From assembly GCA_052267165.1 (NCBI GenBank), contig JBKQHO010000050.1:1-64000 (forward strand): a stretch of 64,000 bases of DNA, written 5' to 3'. The translations under genes were made by a program, and so were the position numbers. The stretch is from CAWICD01 sp052267165 (GTDB lineage Bacteria; Vulcanimicrobiota; Vulcanimicrobiia; Vulcanimicrobiales; Vulcanimicrobiaceae). Every line of letters starts with the position of its first letter. The first letter of the stretch is position 1. Below the pieces are notes generated by a model. The model saw only the letters and a list, made by a program, of their open reading frames with translations. It did no database searches and was not told the origin of the DNA. Below are positions 34,831 through 42,004 of the stretch, one piece after another.

Positions 34831-34859
34831 TTGACACGCTACCTGCCGAGTGTTAACGT
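34831..34859 (+). promoter_or_regulatory. Candidate sigma-70-type promoter of the ferredoxin gene
   Basis: TTGACA (34831-34836), a perfect -35, is followed after 17 bases by TAACGT (34854-34859), a poor -10. The predicted start of transcription would fall just before the AAGGAGG ribosome-binding site at 34867-34873, giving a very short leader. Plausible but unproven. Confidence 0.4.
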
Positions 34860-34882
34860 GCCGCTCAAGGAGGGCTGCGATC

Positions 34883-35077
34883 GTGGCCTACAAGATCATC
34901 GCTTCTCAATGCACGGCTTGCGGCGCGTGCGAGTTCGGCTGTCCGAACGCGGCCATCTCCCTCAAACGCGGAATGTACACGATCAATCCCAAGCTGTGCA
35001 CGGAGTGCAAGGGGCATTTCGACGAGCCGCAGTGTGCGGACGTCTGTCCCGTTGCGAACACCTGCGTGCCCGCCTGA
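34883..35077 (+). CDS. 2[4Fe-4S] ferredoxin, FdxN-like
   Basis: A 64-residue low-potential ferredoxin. Two cluster motifs are visible: CTACGACEFGC (CxxCxxCxxxC) and the second set CTEC...CADVC with the longer spacer common in nif ferredoxins. GTG start with a near-perfect AAGGAGG eight to nine bases upstream, starting MAYKIIASQC. It is closely related to the ferredoxin after nifB at 38726-38950. It lies between nifI1 and the nifB operon and runs alone on the plus strand, so it probably donates electrons to nitrogenase reductase or supports NifB. Confidence 0.88.
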   Translation: MAYKIIASQCTACGACEFGCPNAAISLKRGMYTINPKLCTECKGHFDEPQCADVCPVANTCVPA

Positions 35078-35086
35078 ACCTTCGCG

Positions 35087-35500
35087 TTACGACAGGATCT
35101 GCAATGGCGTGAACCCGCGGCCGAGCACGGCGTTCACCTTGTGGCGCACCGACTCGACCGTAAGCGGTTTGGCGAGCACGCCGGCGAGGCCGAACTGACG
35201 ATGGTCGTGAGCGTCCCGCGCCGAGTCGACGAGAAGCAAGACCTTCGCACCCGGAATGCCTTGTGCAATCTCGTCGAACACAGCCGGACCTCGCTCGCGC
35301 ACGAGCGCCTCGCCGATCACGATGAGGTCGACCTTCCGCCGGCCGGATCTTTCGATCGCCTCGGCGACGCTCGCAAGCTCGTGCGTCTCGTTCTCATCCT
35401 GGAGCATGAACTGGATCGCTGCGCGCGTTATCTCGTCGCTGTCGATCACGAAGATGCGCTTGTTCTCGAGGGCCCGCGAGATCTCGACGCCTATCTGCAT
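35087..35500 (-). CDS. Degenerate response-regulator receiver domain protein
   Basis: A 137-residue single receiver domain. The acidic pocket at the N-terminus (FVIDSDE) and the C-terminal lysine (VLAKPLTVESV) are kept, but where the phosphorylated aspartate should end the third strand (DLIVID) the sequence reads DLIVIG, so phosphorylation at the normal site is not possible. No output domain. GGGAG lies about eight bases before the ATG. It is the last gene of the nifB operon and may act as a phosphorylation-independent binding or sensing module. No histidine kinase is nearby. Confidence 0.7.
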   Translation of the reverse strand: MQIGVEISRALENKRIFVIDSDEITRAAIQFMLQDENETHELASVAEAIERSGRRKVDLIVIGEALVRERGPAVFDEIAQGIPGAKVLLLVDSARDAHDHRQFGLAGVLAKPLTVESVRHKVNAVLGRGFTPLQILS

Positions 35501-35551
35501 TGATTCCGCTCCCAGGTCGCGCGAACCGAGTTCGCGGACGGCGTCGTAGCG

Positions 35552-36424
35552 TTAAAAACCGACGGCCACGGGCCTTTCGGCAAGTTCCTTTTGGCTGCGC
35601 TTGAGCGCCTCGACGAAATCGGCCAGCGGAAGATCGAGCCGTTCGATGTTCTGCTCGGCCAGGAAGCGCGCTTCATTTCTTGTCGGTTCTTCGGGGAGCA
35701 CCGCCCAGTGCTTGGCCGACGAACGCTTCATGATCTGCCGCGCAAACACGCGGTCGAGCTGCGTCGCGAACCGGCAGCCCAGAAACAGGAAGTGCCGGTC
35801 GGCGCGCAGTTCCTGGACTTCCTGTGGAATCGGCGTTTGAATGTCGATCTCCGTGAGGACTTCGACATAGTCGGAATCCGACAGCAGGAAGTTCCCGGCC
35901 GGCGATGTCGAGCCTAAGGGCTGATAGAGCAGCGTCTCCCAACTCGAGGCTTCGGCACGGGTGCCGTCAGCGTTGAAGTAGTGCACCCAGGTTCCGAAGT
36001 GCTCGGCCTGACTGATGCCCTGCACGATCCCCCAGCTCTTTCGAACGGCCAAGGCCTTCTGCGGAAGATCGTCATACCAGGCATGAACGAGCAGCGGGAG
36101 CGCCGGCTGCGCGGCCAACATGCGATGCAGTTCGGTCGGTTCGACCGAGGGCGCGAAGGCTTCGGTCATGGCTGCCTTGACCGTGCTGCGGTGCTTGAAG
36201 TTCTCGATGAACTGCGCCGCGGCGGTGAGGTTCTTCCGAATCTTGTGCGGCACGCTCGCCTTCGCGGTGAGCCGGTCTACCAGCGTCTCCGGCGACGCCG
36301 GCAGCGGGCAGCCCTCGCCCGCCAGCGTCAGCAGCCGCGACCCGAGGTAAGGCACAGCGCTCCCGCTGTCGAGGGCTGCGGCGATATCGCGCATCGCCCG
36401 ATCGTGCGCTTGAATCTCTCTCAT
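35552..36424 (-). CDS. SIR2-like domain protein in the nifB operon
   Basis: A 290-residue protein resembling SIR2_2-type NAD-binding domains. It has the N-terminal glycine motif AVPYLGSRLLTLAG (about 23-36), a central LVHAWYDDLPQKAL where SIR2-like proteins have the T-N-x-D block, and a C-terminal HFLFLGCRF strand. It lacks a zinc-finger Cys set, so a classical protein deacetylase is unlikely. NAD hydrolysis or simple NAD binding is possible. GGAG precedes the ATG by six bases. Related SIR2-like genes occur in some proteobacterial nif clusters (from memory), which suggests a nitrogenase-linked role rather than phage defence. Function unproven. Confidence 0.65.
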   Translation of the reverse strand: MREIQAHDRAMRDIAAALDSGSAVPYLGSRLLTLAGEGCPLPASPETLVDRLTAKASVPHKIRKNLTAAAQFIENFKHRSTVKAAMTEAFAPSVEPTELHRMLAAQPALPLLVHAWYDDLPQKALAVRKSWGIVQGISQAEHFGTWVHYFNADGTRAEASSWETLLYQPLGSTSPAGNFLLSDSDYVEVLTEIDIQTPIPQEVQELRADRHFLFLGCRFATQLDRVFARQIMKRSSAKHWAVLPEEPTRNEARFLAEQNIERLDLPLADFVEALKRSQKELAERPVAVGF

Positions 36425-36437
36425 GCTTTCTCCGCAT

Positions 36438-36701
36438 TCATGGTTTCTTGGCGATCACGAGCCCGGTTGCGCGAGCCGGGTCCGGCGTGATTCGCGCGCA
36501 GTGGTCGCTCGCGTCCAGCAGGTAGACGTTGAACTTCTGATACTGCCGGAAGGGTTGCTCGACGCCGAGATCCGACAGGTCGCAGCGCGTCAGCGAGAGC
36601 CCGGGGAAATCGCGGCGAAAGCCGGCCAGCGCCGCCGGATCCGCGTCGGCCGGACTGAGCGCGGCCTCGATTCTTGCCAGCGCCTCTTCGCTCAGCGGCA
36701 A
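36438..36701 (-). CDS. Small nif-cluster protein, DUF6129-like
   Basis: About 87 residues with LPLSEEALARIEAAL, then FRRDFPGLSLTRC, and a conserved end FNVYLLDASDHCARIT...ATGLVIAKK. This pattern matches the small DUF6129 proteins of proteobacterial nif clusters, as I recall them. The start is uncertain: TTG 36701 places it just after the nifT stop, while an ATG at 36818 would overlap nifT heavily. Function unknown. Confidence 0.6.
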   Translation of the reverse strand: MPLSEEALARIEAALSPADADPAALAGFRRDFPGLSLTRCDLSDLGVEQPFRQYQKFNVYLLDASDHCARITPDPARATGLVIAKKP

Positions 36702-36706
36702 GCCGG

Positions 36707-36919
36707 TTACTCGGCCGCCAGGCGCCGCGCTTCGACCGTAATCGGCAGCGCCGTCTCCGCGCTCAGCAGCGGCAGTTCCAATCGCCAGCCGTTTGCCAGC
36801 GTGACCAGCCCACCCCACATCTGGGGTTTCTCGATGTCGACGATCGGCTCTTCGAGGTCTTTCTTGGCGATGTAAGCCGACAGCTCGCCTTGCGCATTCT
36901 TGCGGATCATAACTTTCAT
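36707..36919 (-). CDS. nifT: Nitrogen fixation protein NifT/FixT
   Basis: A 70-residue protein beginning MKVMIRKNAQGELSAYIAKK, with DLEEPIVDIEKP and the LANGWRLELP block characteristic of NifT. Full family length (about 72). AAAGAGC precedes the ATG. NifT has no established biochemical function and is dispensable in several diazotrophs; its linkage with nifZ here is typical. Confidence 0.9.
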   Translation of the reverse strand: MKVMIRKNAQGELSAYIAKKDLEEPIVDIEKPQMWGGLVTLANGWRLELPLLSAETALPITVEARRLAAE

Positions 36920-36929
36920 CGAAGCTCTT

Positions 36930-37259
36930 TCATTGCCAAAATAACCGATCCGGATCGCTCTTGAGCGCATCCAGGGCGTCGGCCAACCGCGCGTGAGGAC
37001 TGTGTAATTTCCAGCACGAGGCGGAGTGATCTTTGAAGTACAGTTGCCAGCTTCCCGAAGGCAGGCGCTGGAGGAGTGCGACGTCCACCATCCCGCCGGC
37101 CGGGTTGACGCGCCGGGAGCAGCACGGACTCTCCACCAAGATGCCTTCGGGCACCACGCGCACCGCCGGACGCACGTAGCGGTACCGTTCGCGTTTCGCG
37201 ATCGCGTGCTCGATCTGTCTGCGCTCGAACTCGCCCAGCTGCGGCAGATCGCAGGTCAT
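36930..37259 (-). CDS. Conserved nif-cluster protein of unknown function (DUF3024-like, tentative)
   Basis: A 109-residue protein with ERRQIEHAIAKRERYRYVRP, a VESPCCSRRVNPAGG segment with two adjacent cysteines, and GSWQLYFKDHSASCWKLHS near the end, where DUF3024-type proteins have a W-x-Y-W and W-H pattern. The ATG overlaps the nifZ stop by four bases, fixing the start. Its operon position between nifZ and nifT supports a nitrogen-fixation role. Family assignment is tentative. Confidence 0.6.
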   Translation of the reverse strand: MTCDLPQLGEFERRQIEHAIAKRERYRYVRPAVRVVPEGILVESPCCSRRVNPAGGMVDVALLQRLPSGSWQLYFKDHSASCWKLHSPHARLADALDALKSDPDRLFWQ

Positions 37260-37495
37260 ACGGATGCGATCTCCTGCTCGAAGCACCCCACGACCCGGTT
37301 CGGCCCGAACTCGACCAGATAGACCGGGGTGTTCGATTCCGTGTGCGTGCCGACTTGCACGATCTCGCCGTGATCGCCTTCGCTTACCAGCAGCGCATCC
37401 TCCGGACATTCCGGGAATGAGCCGTCGTTGTGGAGATCGAGCAGCGCACGCACGCGTTGCCCCCACTGAAACTTGGGGACGACGGTCTCCATCAT
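37256..37495 (-). CDS. nifZ: NifZ-domain protein (second copy)
   Basis: A 79-residue protein with the NifZ pattern: FQWGQRVRALLDLHNDGSFP, then EGDHGEIVQVGTHTESNTPVYLVEF. NifZ assists maturation of the MoFe protein P-clusters. Translationally coupled on both sides (ATGA with the upstream nifZ and with the gene downstream). It is shorter and less conserved than its neighbour, so the two may have split roles. Confidence 0.85.
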   Translation of the reverse strand: MMETVVPKFQWGQRVRALLDLHNDGSFPECPEDALLVSEGDHGEIVQVGTHTESNTPVYLVEFGPNRVVGCFEQEIASV

Positions 37496-37806
37496 GTTTC
37501 CTCCTCGCCGGAGGCGGCCGCCGCACTCGTCTCGGAATCGGATATGGATTCAAGCTCCCTGCGCTTCATGCCGACGCGATAACCTCTGGCGGGAAAGTCC
37601 ACACCGTAGATGTAGAACTGCTGAAGAAACGTCCCGATGCTGACGACGTAGCCTTCCTCGCCCTTCTTTACGAGAACGTCGCCGATATCTCTGCCGGGGA
37701 ACGTTCCGTCGTTGCGGATCGTCCGCCGAGAGCGGACGCGCGCTCCGTAGTCGAACGACGGAGGACCGTCGAGCTCGACGATGTCGCTGTCGCGAGCGAT
37801 GTTCAC
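37492..37806 (-). CDS. nifZ: Nitrogen fixation protein NifZ
   Basis: A 104-residue protein with the core NifZ sequence: FDYGARVRSRRTIRNDGTFPG, GEEGYVVSIGTFLQQFYIYGV and an acidic/Ser-rich tail. NifZ acts with NifH in forming the second P-cluster of NifDK. It overlaps the TPR gene upstream and the second nifZ downstream by four bases each. Confidence 0.92.
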   Translation of the reverse strand: MNIARDSDIVELDGPPSFDYGARVRSRRTIRNDGTFPGRDIGDVLVKKGEEGYVVSIGTFLQQFYIYGVDFPARGYRVGMKRRELESISDSETSAAAASGEEET

Positions 37807-38300
37807 TCGTCGCCCCTTGCCGCGCCCGCCAGCACGTCGAGCAGGACCCTCGCGCCGATCTTGTCGGAGGGATCGAGCTCCAGCAGCTTGAGGACGGCGT
37901 CGCGGCCCTCTTCCAGCCGGCCCAGCCGCATTTGGAGATAGGCGTAGGCTTTCAGCGTGAACAGGTAAAAGCGCGGCAGCGGCGCATCGTAGGCGCCGAA
38001 GTTGCAGTCTTCCGGGCGCACCTCGCGCCAGTCCGAGCGCAGACCGTTCTCTCGTGCGGCCTTGAGCAAACAGGCCTGCGCGACGTCCAGGGCCTCGCGC
38101 AGCCGCCCCTTGTAAAAATAGAAGCGGTACCGCGCGATCAAGACGGCGGCATGATCGCCGGCGATCGCTTCAGCGTCGCGCAGGTGCTGCTCGGCGATCG
38201 CGCTCTGCGCGTACGTCAACCCTGCGTGGAGCAAATGCCGGCTAGCCTCGAGCGGTAGATCCGCGCCCAAGAGAGCGGCGGCAAGCCGTTCGCTCTCCAT
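37803..38300 (-). CDS. TPR-like helical protein of the nifB operon
   Basis: A 165-residue all-helical protein with tetratricopeptide-like pairs: ALLGADLPLEASRHLLHAGL, YRFYFYKGRLREALDVAQACL and LKAYAYLQMRLGRLEEGRDAVLKLLELDP. It probably mediates protein contacts. ATG 38300 is chosen; a TTG at 38342 is also in frame. Coupled to nifZ by ATGA. I recall TPR proteins in other nif clusters but cannot give this one a name. Confidence 0.7.
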   Translation of the reverse strand: MESERLAAALLGADLPLEASRHLLHAGLTYAQSAIAEQHLRDAEAIAGDHAAVLIARYRFYFYKGRLREALDVAQACLLKAARENGLRSDWREVRPEDCNFGAYDAPLPRFYLFTLKAYAYLQMRLGRLEEGRDAVLKLLELDPSDKIGARVLLDVLAGAARGDE

Positions 38301-38346
38301 GCTCGGCGGCTCATACGCGCGCGCCCCGCCGCCGGCTGCCAACCTT

Positions 38347-38718
38347 CTAGCCCCGCGCGCGGGGTGGGACCGCGAGGTTCACCAACTGCACGTTTGGGCT
38401 CGGCGAGGTCCCGCACGTGGACCCGCTGCTCTTCGGGTCGTGGAAGACGAGACCTGAAGCCGTGGGCGTGTCGGCGCAATCGATCGTCACGCCTTCCAAG
38501 AGCAGCCGGCTCTCAGCGGGCAGGAAGAGCTTCAATCCATTGTGCTCCATTACGGCATCGCCGGCGCGCGGCTCGCTTACCACGTCGAACTCGGCCGCCA
38601 ATCCCGAGCAGCCGCCCGAACTCACGGTGAGACGAAATCCCCCGCCTCCCGGCACGCTTGCGAAGCGAATCATGCGCCGGATGAACTTCTCGGCACCAGG
38701 CGTAATGACGACATCCAC
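38347..38718 (-). CDS. IscA/HesB-type A-type Fe-S carrier
   Basis: A 123-residue protein starting MDVVITPGAEKFIRRMI from GTG 38718. The first ligand cysteine is in SSGGCSGLAAEF. The C-terminal pair is unusual: STCGTS rather than CGCG, with an additional cysteine in IDCADTPTASGL. The FLPAESRLLLEGVTID block is typical of nif-linked IscA. It likely passes Fe-S clusters to NifB or to the ferredoxin upstream. A second A-type carrier is at 50260. Confidence 0.85.
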   Translation of the reverse strand: MDVVITPGAEKFIRRMIRFASVPGGGGFRLTVSSGGCSGLAAEFDVVSEPRAGDAVMEHNGLKLFLPAESRLLLEGVTIDCADTPTASGLVFHDPKSSGSTCGTSPSPNVQLVNLAVPPRARG

Positions 38719-38725
38719 GTTGAGG

Positions 38726-38950
38726 CTATGCCTTTGCCTGGTAGCGCGGCACCGAATTATCGATGATGCACGTGAGCTCGACGGGGCACACCGCGACGCA
38801 CTGCGGCGTATCGAAATAGCCGATGCACTCGGTGCACTTCTTGGGATTGATGACGTAGGTTCCATTCTTGGGGTAGATCGCCACGTTCGGGCACTCCGGC
38901 TCGCATGCCGAGCAGGCGGTGCATTGTGACGACACGATCTTGTAGGCCAC
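38726..38950 (-). CDS. 2[4Fe-4S] ferredoxin, FdxN-like
   Basis: A 74-residue ferredoxin with CTACSACEPEC and CTEC...CVAVC cluster motifs. It is the paralogue of the ferredoxin at 34883 and has a slightly longer, basic tail. GTG start with AGGAG six bases upstream. Directly after nifB, as fdxN is in many diazotrophs, where it supplies electrons for NifB-co synthesis. Confidence 0.92.
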   Translation of the reverse strand: MAYKIVSSQCTACSACEPECPNVAIYPKNGTYVINPKKCTECIGYFDTPQCVAVCPVELTCIIDNSVPRYQAKA

Positions 38951-38974
38951 TTTTAACTCCTGTACTCCTTGGGA

Positions 38975-40543
38975 TTAGGCAGCGGTGAAGGCTCCCTGAC
39001 GGATGTCGGCATCGCCGCGCGTGACGTGCTCGATCTCGCCGCTGTTCACGTCGTTCAGGTATTCCCTGAACCATGCGATGCACGATTGCTCGATGAACTC
39101 GAGCGCGTACTTCTCTACCGGGTCGATCCCGGCGGCGCGCAGTCTGTCTTTGGGGCAGCCCCCGATCTTGGCGACGAAGACCGCGTGGCAGTCGTTGATC
39201 GCGCGCACGACGGTCTCGAGGCTCTCCTCCTCGCCGTAGCCGCCCTGGCAGTAGTGATCCACTCGCCGGTGCCCGACGAACTTTGCGCCGGCCGTGCTCA
39301 GCTCGTAGACCTGGAACTCTTTGGCATGGCCGAAGTGCTCGTTGATGCGCCCGCTGCCCTTGGTGGCCACGGCGACCAAGACCTTGACGTCGCTCATTTC
39401 CCCCGCGAGCGTCTCAAGCTCGGCCTGGCGCGCCGCGACCTTCGCTTCGCGTTCTCCCTCCACCGCAGACTGATACGCCTTGCGCGTTTCCGTGTCGTAC
39501 TCGACCTCCATGGCCATGATCTTCTCGGTGCTGAACTCGGCGCTGCGGTCCTCACCGAGCAGGCCTACCGCGTCCGCGCGGCACTGCCTGCAATGGCGCA
39601 TCATGTTCATCTCGCCTTCGCAGCTGTCTTGAAGCGCCTTGAGCTCCTGGGCCGAGGGCCCGCGCTGGCCGTTCAAGCCGAAGACCGTGCCGTGCTCGGG
39701 CTCGGAGATCAGCGGCATGATGTTGTGCAGGAACGCGCCACGGGACTTCACGGCCCGGTTGACTTCGATCAGGTGCTGGTCGTTGATGCCCGGTATCATC
39801 ACCGAGTTGACCTTGCAGAGGATGCCTCGCTCGGTCAGCATCTCGAGGCCCAGCAGCTGCCGTTGGCTGAGAATCCGAGCCGCCTCCACGCCCGTGTAAC
39901 GCTTGTGGTTGTAGAATATCCAGGGATAGATCTTGGCTCCGATCTCGGGATCGACCATGTTGATGGTGATCGTCACGTGATCGACCTTGAAGGCCTTGAT
40001 GGTGTCGACGTGATCGGGCAGCATCAAGCCGTTCGTCGACAGGCAGAGCTTGATGTCGGGTGCGGTTTTCGCGATCAGTTCGAAGGTCCTGAAAGTTTTC
40101 TCCGGATTCGCGAGCGGATCGCCGGGCCCGGCGATGCCGAGCACGCTCATCTGCGGAATCGTGGAGGCGACCGCAAGCACTTTCTTCGCGGCCTGCTCGG
40201 GCGTGAGCTTCTCGCTGACGACTCCCGGCCGCGACTCGTTGGCACAGTCGTACTTGCGGTTGCAATAGTTGCACTGAATGTTACAGGCCGGCGCCACCGC
40301 CACGTGCATGCGCGCGTAATGATGGTGCGCTTCTTCGCTATAACATGGGTGGTTCTTGACCTTTTCCCAAATCTCGGGAGCGAGGTCGTTGGCGCCTGCG
40401 CCCGAGCCGCAGCCGGCTTTGCCGCTGCCGCCCTGACTACCGCACCCTTTGTGCTCGGCGCTCTTCTCCATCCCTTGATCCGCCCTTTGGATCACGTTCA
40501 GAGGAAGTGCCGAGTAGCTTGCTGGGCCGATCCGCTGTTGCAT
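38975..40543 (-). CDS. nifB: Nitrogenase cofactor biosynthesis protein NifB
   Basis: Radical SAM enzyme that makes NifB-co, the 8Fe-9S-C core of FeMo-co. The 522-residue protein has the radical SAM motif CNIQCNYC (Cys87, 91, 94) and the downstream cysteines that bind the two accessory 4Fe-4S clusters. A C-terminal NifX-like domain runs from about VKVLVAVATKGSG to the end. ATG 40543 is chosen because GAGGAG lies seven bases upstream; starts at 40567 and 40672 are also in frame. It leads a minus-strand operon of about eleven genes and is divergent from nifH. Confidence 0.95.
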   Translation of the reverse strand: MQQRIGPASYSALPLNVIQRADQGMEKSAEHKGCGSQGGSGKAGCGSGAGANDLAPEIWEKVKNHPCYSEEAHHHYARMHVAVAPACNIQCNYCNRKYDCANESRPGVVSEKLTPEQAAKKVLAVASTIPQMSVLGIAGPGDPLANPEKTFRTFELIAKTAPDIKLCLSTNGLMLPDHVDTIKAFKVDHVTITINMVDPEIGAKIYPWIFYNHKRYTGVEAARILSQRQLLGLEMLTERGILCKVNSVMIPGINDQHLIEVNRAVKSRGAFLHNIMPLISEPEHGTVFGLNGQRGPSAQELKALQDSCEGEMNMMRHCRQCRADAVGLLGEDRSAEFSTEKIMAMEVEYDTETRKAYQSAVEGEREAKVAARQAELETLAGEMSDVKVLVAVATKGSGRINEHFGHAKEFQVYELSTAGAKFVGHRRVDHYCQGGYGEEESLETVVRAINDCHAVFVAKIGGCPKDRLRAAGIDPVEKYALEFIEQSCIAWFREYLNDVNSGEIEHVTRGDADIRQGAFTAA

Positions 40544-41022
40544 GGCTCGCTCCTCGTGCGGCTTCATCCTGACATCGGGGCAGTCGCGAGCCAACGGCCA
40601 TTCGGTGAATCGTTTATGCCAACGCTCACAAGATTGTTGGGTAGCAACAAGCGCGCCTGAGCATCGTAGCAAAGTTCAGAAGAAACTGAACTATATTTAC
40701 GAGCGCAGCTGTTTGAACTGTGAGGCTCTCGTCGTTTGCGAAAAGCAAGGCAAAGTCTGAATAATCCGAAGAATAGCGCGTCTGCGACGAAGTGAATAGG
40801 CCCACACAGAAACCGTCGGCCCGATGTCGAGTGCGCGATAGGTAGCACAGGCGCTATGCTATTCGCATGATACACACCGAATCCGCGCACTAGTTGTTAC
40901 TAATCATTAATCGCGCCGCCCTTTTGCAACGGCGCACGCGTGGAGTGTGGATGTACGGCAGCCAGGCCGGCCCGCAAGGGGCAGTCGAAGCCATCCTAAA
41001 GATGTTCGAAGGAGACTAATTC
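40544..41022. other. Divergent nifB-nifH control region
   Basis: A 479-bp region, locally more AT-rich than its surroundings. It holds the nifB promoter with its palindrome (40673-40717) and, before nifH, the ribosome-binding site AAGGAGA. A small palindrome TAATCATTA lies near 40900. I found no TGT-N10-ACA NifA site and no good -24/-12 element; the best GG-N10-GC match, around 40951, lacks the other conserved bases. How nifH transcription starts is unclear. Confidence 0.5.
40673..40717 (-). promoter_or_regulatory. nifB promoter with operator-like palindrome
   Basis: On the minus strand TTCAAA (40717-40712) and TATAGT (40695-40690) are 16 bases apart, a plausible sigma-70-type promoter pointing to nifB 147 bases downstream. 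The -10 box runs into a perfect palindrome AGTTCAG-N6-CTGAACT (40673-40692), which would lie over the start of transcription, a normal place for a repressor. The binding protein is unknown. Confidence 0.5.
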
Positions 41023-41922
41023 ATGTCAGCATTGCGGCAGATTGCCTTTTACGGTAAAGGCGGGATCGGTAAGTCGACGACTTCGCAGAACACCCTCGCG
41101 GCGCTCGCCGAGATGGGTCAAAAGATTCTTATCGTCGGCTGCGATCCGAAAGCCGATTCCACGCGACTCATTCTTCACGCCAAGGCACAGGACACGATCT
41201 TGAGCCTCGCGGCCGAACAGGGCAGCGTGGAAGATCTGGAACTCGAGGACGTCATGAAGGTCGGATACCGGGGTATCCGCTGCGTGGAGTCCGGCGGCCC
41301 CGAGCCCGGCGTCGGATGCGCCGGCCGCGGCGTCATCACGTCGATCAACTTCCTGGAAGAGAACGGCGCGTACGAAGGCATCGACTACGTCTCCTACGAC
41401 GTCCTCGGCGACGTCGTCTGCGGCGGATTCGCCATGCCGATTCGTGAGAACAAGGCGCAAGAAATTTACATCGTCATGTCCGGCGAGATGATGGCCATGT
41501 ACGCGGCCAACAACATCTCGAAGGGAATCCTGAAGTACGCCAACTCGGGCGGCGTGCGCCTGGGGGCGCTGGTCTGCAACGAGCGCCAGACCGACAAAGA
41601 GCTCGAGTTGGCCGAAGCGATGGCCGCCAAGCTGGGCACCAAGCTCATCTACTTCGTTCCGCGCGACAACGTCGTTCAGCACGCCGAGCTGCGCCGCATG
41701 ACGGTCATCGAGTACGCGCCCGAATCGAAGCAGGCCGAGCATTACCGGACGCTCGCCAAGCGAATCCACGACAACGCCGGCAAGGGCATCATTCCGACCC
41801 CGATCTCGATGGACGAGCTGGAAGACATGCTGATGGAGCACGGCATCATCAAGCCGGTGGACGAGACCCTGGTCGGAAAGACCGCCGAAGAACTGGCCGC
41901 CGAAGAGCTGGCCGTCGCCTAG
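41023..41922 (+). CDS. nifH: Nitrogenase iron protein NifH
   Basis: Dinitrogenase reductase: an ATP-dependent electron donor to NifDK that is also needed for cofactor maturation. The 299-residue protein has the P-loop GKGGIGKST near the N-terminus, CDPKADSTR, and the bridging 4Fe-4S ligands Cys99 (GCAGRG) and Cys133 (VCGGFAMP). Arg102 corresponds to the DraT ADP-ribosylation site, but no draT is present here. The ATG is preceded by AAGGAGA. It heads the plus-strand nif block and is separated from nifD by a strong hairpin. Confidence 0.98.
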   Translation: MSALRQIAFYGKGGIGKSTTSQNTLAALAEMGQKILIVGCDPKADSTRLILHAKAQDTILSLAAEQGSVEDLELEDVMKVGYRGIRCVESGGPEPGVGCAGRGVITSINFLEENGAYEGIDYVSYDVLGDVVCGGFAMPIRENKAQEIYIVMSGEMMAMYAANNISKGILKYANSGGVRLGALVCNERQTDKELELAEAMAAKLGTKLIYFVPRDNVVQHAELRRMTVIEYAPESKQAEHYRTLAKRIHDNAGKGIIPTPISMDELEDMLMEHGIIKPVDETLVGKTAEELAAEELAVA

Positions 41923-41933
41923 CTTCAATGCCC

Positions 41934-41974
41934 GGGCGTTCCGTCTCGCGCTCTGGCGCGAGACGCGAACGCCC
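41934..41974 (+). other. Strong stem-loop between nifH and nifD
   Basis: Bases 41934-41941 pair with 41967-41974 and 41943-41951 pair with 41956-41964, leaving a small asymmetric bulge and a TCTG loop, a 17-bp stem. There is no T-tract after it, so it is more likely a processing or stabilising hairpin that raises nifH mRNA over nifDK than a full terminator. Such nifH-nifD hairpins are known in other diazotrophs. Confidence 0.65.
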
Positions 41975-42004
41975 CGCTGCGCTTCTTGCGAGAATAGGAA
42001 ACTC

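Larger units (their letters stand above)
34384..34882. other. Divergent control region with an inverted-repeat element
   Basis: About 500 bp between nifI1 (minus) and a ferredoxin (plus). It contains the REP-like repeat at 34563-34660 and a candidate promoter for the ferredoxin. I looked for a GG-N10-GC sigma-54 pattern upstream of nifI1 and found none. Open frames here are low-complexity products of the repeat. Confidence 0.5.

Noticed and set aside
35552..36424. Phage-defence system built on the SIR2-like gene
   Set aside because: No partner gene typical of defence systems is near, and the gene is embedded in a tightly spaced nif operon.
40940..40975. Possible sigma-54 promoter (GG-N10-GC) upstream of nifH
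   Set aside because: Only the GG and GC doublets match; the TGGCAC and TTGC bases around them do not.
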